Positions 61,455 through 64,000 of a stretch of DNA of 64,000 nucleotides are shown here, in pieces. Position 1 is the stretch's first letter. Each line of letters opens with the position of its first letter. This stretch comes from Mixta mediterraneensis. GTDB taxonomy: Bacteria; Pseudomonadota; Gammaproteobacteria; Enterobacterales; Enterobacteriaceae. The notes beneath the pieces were generated by a model. It was not told the origin of the DNA. It did not search any database and saw nothing but the letters and a program-made list of their open reading frames with translations. The stretch spans positions 186,001 to 250,000 of the forward strand of contig NZ_JACFXY010000006.1 in assembly GCF_014946725.1 (NCBI RefSeq). Reading direction: 5' to 3'. Made by a program: the position numbers and the translations under genes.

Positions 61455-62579
61455 ATGAGTACAGTAAAACCTGAACGTGAATATTTTCTCGACTCTATTC
61501 GGGCATATTTGATGTTATTGGGGGTGCCATTTCACGTTTCCCTGATTTACTCCACACAAAAATGGGCAGTAAATAGTACCGAAGCTTCATTATGGCTGAC
61601 GCTGTTGAATGATTTTATTCACGCCTTCCGGATGCAGGTATTTTTTGTTATCTCTGGCTATTTCTCCTACATGCTCTATTTGCGCTATCAGCCGCAGCGT
61701 TTTTTGAAAGTGCGGCTGGAGCGTGTCGGTATCCCGTTGCTGACAGCCATTCCACTGATCACCCTACCGCAATTTTTCATGCTAAAAGCGTGGGCGCCCA
61801 AACTCGCCAACTGGGAGCATTTTTCTCCCTATGAGAAATTTAATAACCTGATGTGGGAACTGATCTCTCACCTTTGGTTTTTGTTGGTATTAGTGGTGCT
61901 GACCACGCTGGGTATGCTCACTTTTCGCTGGCTACGCGATCAAAAACGCCTTATTGATTATCAACGTGTCGGCTGGGGTACGCTGACGCTGGCGGTCATG
62001 GCCTGGGCCTTGCTGTGGTGTGTGTTCCGCCGCGTAATCTTTATGTTCCAGCCTGGCTGGTTAATGGATGGTTTGTTCAGCATTGTGGTCATGCAAACGC
62101 TGTTTTATCTGCCCTTCTTCATGCTGGGCGCGCTGACATGGAAGCATCAGACGCTAAAGCAATTATTTGTGCGTTTTAATCCGGTGATGTGCTTTGGCGC
62201 GATTGCGGTGTTTGTTCTTTACTGCGTCAATCAACGGATGAGCAGTGGTGAAGGGTGGTTATATGAGCTGGATGCGCTGATCTCTACCCTGATGGGGTTG
62301 TGCATGCTCAACGTCTGCTTCTGCTTCGGCCACAAGCTGCTGAACTCGCATTCGCCGCGTATTATGTATCTGGTTAATGCCTCGCTGTTTATCTATCTGG
62401 TTCACCATCCATTAACACTCCTGTATGGGATTTACGTTACCCCGCATATTCACAATGACACGCTGGGCTTTTTCATTGGTCTGCTGATGGTGTTTGGTCT
62501 GGCTTTTCTGCTGTATGAGATCCACCAGCGCATTCCACTGCTGCGCTTTCTGTTTTCCGGCAAACCGCAAAACAAGTAA
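61455..62579 (+). CDS. opgC: OpgC, glucan succinyltransferase
   Basis: Inner-membrane acyltransferase-3 family protein (374 aa, about ten helices) that adds succinyl groups to periplasmic glucans. Begins near EREYFLDSIRAYLMLLGVPF (conserved His in PFHVSLIY), with MQVFFVISGYFSYMLYLRY, HLWFLLVLVVLTTL and LVHHPLTLLYG. Start ATG 61455 from family similarity; the frame is open to 61323, over the divergent promoter region shared with opgG. Confidence 0.95.
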   Translation: MSTVKPEREYFLDSIRAYLMLLGVPFHVSLIYSTQKWAVNSTEASLWLTLLNDFIHAFRMQVFFVISGYFSYMLYLRYQPQRFLKVRLERVGIPLLTAIPLITLPQFFMLKAWAPKLANWEHFSPYEKFNNLMWELISHLWFLLVLVVLTTLGMLTFRWLRDQKRLIDYQRVGWGTLTLAVMAWALLWCVFRRVIFMFQPGWLMDGLFSIVVMQTLFYLPFFMLGALTWKHQTLKQLFVRFNPVMCFGAIAVFVLYCVNQRMSSGEGWLYELDALISTLMGLCMLNVCFCFGHKLLNSHSPRIMYLVNASLFIYLVHHPLTLLYGIYVTPHIHNDTLGFFIGLLMVFGLAFLLYEIHQRIPLLRFLFSGKPQNK

Positions 62580-62581
62580 CA

Positions 62582-62611
62582 AAAAAGCGATCCCGCAGTG
62601 GATCGCTTTTT
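62582..62611 (+). terminator. bidirectional terminator between opgC and clsC
   Basis: 12-bp stem AAAAAGCGATCC / GGATCGCTTTTT with loop CGCAGT directly after the opgC stop; symmetrical A and T runs serve both converging genes. Confidence 0.92.
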
Positions 62612-62612
62612 C

Positions 62613-64000
62613 TTATAACAGGCACTCAATGGGCAAGCGCCACACCAGTCGCACCTGCAATCGTTGCCACCACGAACAGCCCGGTTCATGTTTATGCACC
62701 ACTTCCTGCGGCTCGCCAGGATATTCCAGCCAGTTTACCCTGCCCCATTTGTCCAGCCGTAATGTCCAGGCACGATCGCGCATGGATTGGCTAAAACGCT
62801 GATGCGTTTGCTTCGCCAGCGCTTCGCTTTCAATCACCAGACCCATTTCAGTATTAAGCTCCGCTGAGCGCGGATCAAAATTAAACGAGCCAATGAACAA
62901 CATTCGTTGATCAACCGAAAACGTCTTGGCGTGCAAACTTGAGCCGGAGTTACCCGTCAAACCCCGATCATGCGGCGCATCCTGCAAAGCCGCCTGCGGC
63001 TTTAGCTCATACAACGCAATGCCGTGACGCAGCAGTTTTTTCCGCCATTTGGCGTAACCGGCATGCACAATTGATACGTCATTCGCTGCCAGTGAATTGG
63101 TCAGGATGGCAATTTTCACCCCTTTACGTTTCAGCGTCAGCAGCTGTGCGACGCCCGCACGGGTTGGCACAAAATAGGCCGAAATGATGTCGAACTGGCG
63201 TTGTGGCGTGCCAATCACCTCCAGCATGCGCTGCGGCAGCAGGCTTTTGCGCCTGGCTTTACCCAACCCTTTCCGTGGATCGTCACTCAGCAAGCGCGTT
63301 TTCGCCCAGGTTAATTCCAGTTTGCCTCGTTCAAGTTGACTGACAAAATCCGAGGTATCCAGCCGCTGAAGATAAATCTGCACCGCTTCGCTGTGACGCC
63401 ACGCGTCCGGCAAGCGCACCGCGCTTTTGTCATCGTCCGTTTCCTCCAGCACCTTTTTCAGCGGCGAGACTGGCTTGCTGTTCCAATAGTCTGCAAAATC
63501 TTTCGCGACCTCCTCAACGACCGGCCCGACGGCCATCACATCCAAATCTGCAAACAGAGGTTCGTTGCCAGTACCGAAATATTCATCGCCCACATTACGT
63601 CCGCCAACCAGCGTCGTGATGCCATCAACTGTGAAGCTTTTATTATGCATGCGGCGGTTAAGGCGGGCGAAATCAGTCAGATAACCCAGCGCACGCAAGG
63701 TGCGAAAAGAGAACGGATTAAAAAGCCGCACGGTGATGTTGGGATGACGATCGAGCTGCGCCGGGGTCTCATCCAGGCCCGGCGTATTGTTGTCATCCAG
63801 CAGCAAACGTACCTGCACGCCGCGTTCGGCGGCATCCAGCAATGCGCTAAACAGTAACCGGCCCGACATATCGTTTTGCCAGATGTAATACTGAATATCG
63901 AGTGAGCGTTCAGCCTTTTCAATCAACGTATAGAGGGCAGCGAAGGCCTCCAGCCCGTCACTGAGCGGATAAATGCCGCTGAATTCGGCATATTGCGCGT
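62613..64000 (-). CDS. clsC: ClsC, cardiolipin synthase C (partial, N-terminus off the right edge)
   Basis: Phospholipase-D superfamily enzyme that makes cardiolipin from phosphatidylglycerol and phosphatidylethanolamine in E. coli (formerly YmdC). The frame stays open to the right edge (GIYPLSDGLEAFAALYTLIE just before the family block AERSLDIQYYIW). Two HKD motifs are visible: RMHNKSFTVDG and SSLHAKTFSVDQRMLFIGSF. Ends in LPIECLL. The start codon is outside the window. E. coli ClsC works with YmdB, which would lie further right. Confidence 0.95.
   Translation of the reverse strand, partial: AQYAEFSGIYPLSDGLEAFAALYTLIEKAERSLDIQYYIWQNDMSGRLLFSALLDAAERGVQVRLLLDDNNTPGLDETPAQLDRHPNITVRLFNPFSFRTLRALGYLTDFARLNRRMHNKSFTVDGITTLVGGRNVGDEYFGTGNEPLFADLDVMAVGPVVEEVAKDFADYWNSKPVSPLKKVLEETDDDKSAVRLPDAWRHSEAVQIYLQRLDTSDFVSQLERGKLELTWAKTRLLSDDPRKGLGKARRKSLLPQRMLEVIGTPQRQFDIISAYFVPTRAGVAQLLTLKRKGVKIAILTNSLAANDVSIVHAGYAKWRKKLLRHGIALYELKPQAALQDAPHDRGLTGNSGSSLHAKTFSVDQRMLFIGSFNFDPRSAELNTEMGLVIESEALAKQTHQRFSQSMRDRAWTLRLDKWGRVNWLEYPGEPQEVVHKHEPGCSWWQRLQVRLVWRLPIECLL

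Noticed and set aside
1-64000. CRISPR arrays, tRNA or rRNA genes, prophage, toxin-antitoxin or defence modules
   Set aside because: Looked for repeats with regular spacers, tRNA-like cloverleaf ends and typical defence proteins; none seen.

Overview
The window is a chromosomal segment of an enterobacterium (Enterobacterales, most like Erwiniaceae such as Pantoea or Erwinia; this is inferred from protein similarity recalled from memory, not from a search). Gene order follows the region around 24-25 min of the Escherichia coli K-12 map almost gene for gene, in inverted orientation: lolCDE, mfd, ycfJ-ndh-ycfP-nagZ-thiK-lpoB-ycfL-hinT, ptsG, ycfH-holB-tmk-mltG-pabC, the fab cluster, rne, the flg cluster, murJ-yceH-rimJ, grxB-yceB-pyrC-dinI-bssS-solA, trhO, lpxL, msyB-yceK and opgHGC-clsC.

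Layout. 1-2.6 kb: lipoprotein-release ABC transporter (lolE runs off the left edge). 2.8-6.6 kb: a small unknown gene and mfd. 6.7-12.9 kb: envelope and respiration genes, with ndh under an apparent FNR site. 13.1-14.5 kb: ptsG with Mlc-like and SgrS-like control sites. 14.8-19.1 kb: ycfH-holB-tmk-mltG-pabC. 19.2-25.3 kb: fatty-acid and phospholipid synthesis genes with rpmF and yceD. 25.5-31.0 kb: yceF, rluC and rne with its long leader. 31.1-42.7 kb: the flagellar flgBCDEFGHIJKL and flgAMN genes, all intact, with two sigma-28 promoters and an FlhDC-like box. 42.8-53.9 kb: housekeeping genes, including SOS-controlled dinI and pyrC with a translational-control hairpin. 53.9-56.3 kb: an AT-rich accessory patch with one small unknown gene, gene debris and an intact IS5-family element. 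56.3-64 kb: msyB, yceK and the osmoregulated periplasmic glucan genes, ending in clsC, which runs off the right edge.

The notable signal is localized gene decay rather than a new system. ycfP carries an amber codon plus two single-base deletions. thiK carries one in-frame amber codon. ptsG lacks a 10-residue block of its membrane domain through a clean 30-bp in-frame deletion. yceI survives only as a frameshifted tail. An IS element with a TAA duplication sits 18 bp before the msyB start codon, separating its promoter from its ribosome binding site. Glucose uptake, thiamine salvage and regulation of msyB may therefore be altered in this strain. I did not find a convincing previously undescribed multi-gene system. 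The least explained items are the 88-residue Cys-rich protein at 54.4 kb, the orphan coding fragment at 55.2 kb, the small proteins at 2.8 and 49.2 kb, and the perfect inverted repeat just upstream of mfd.
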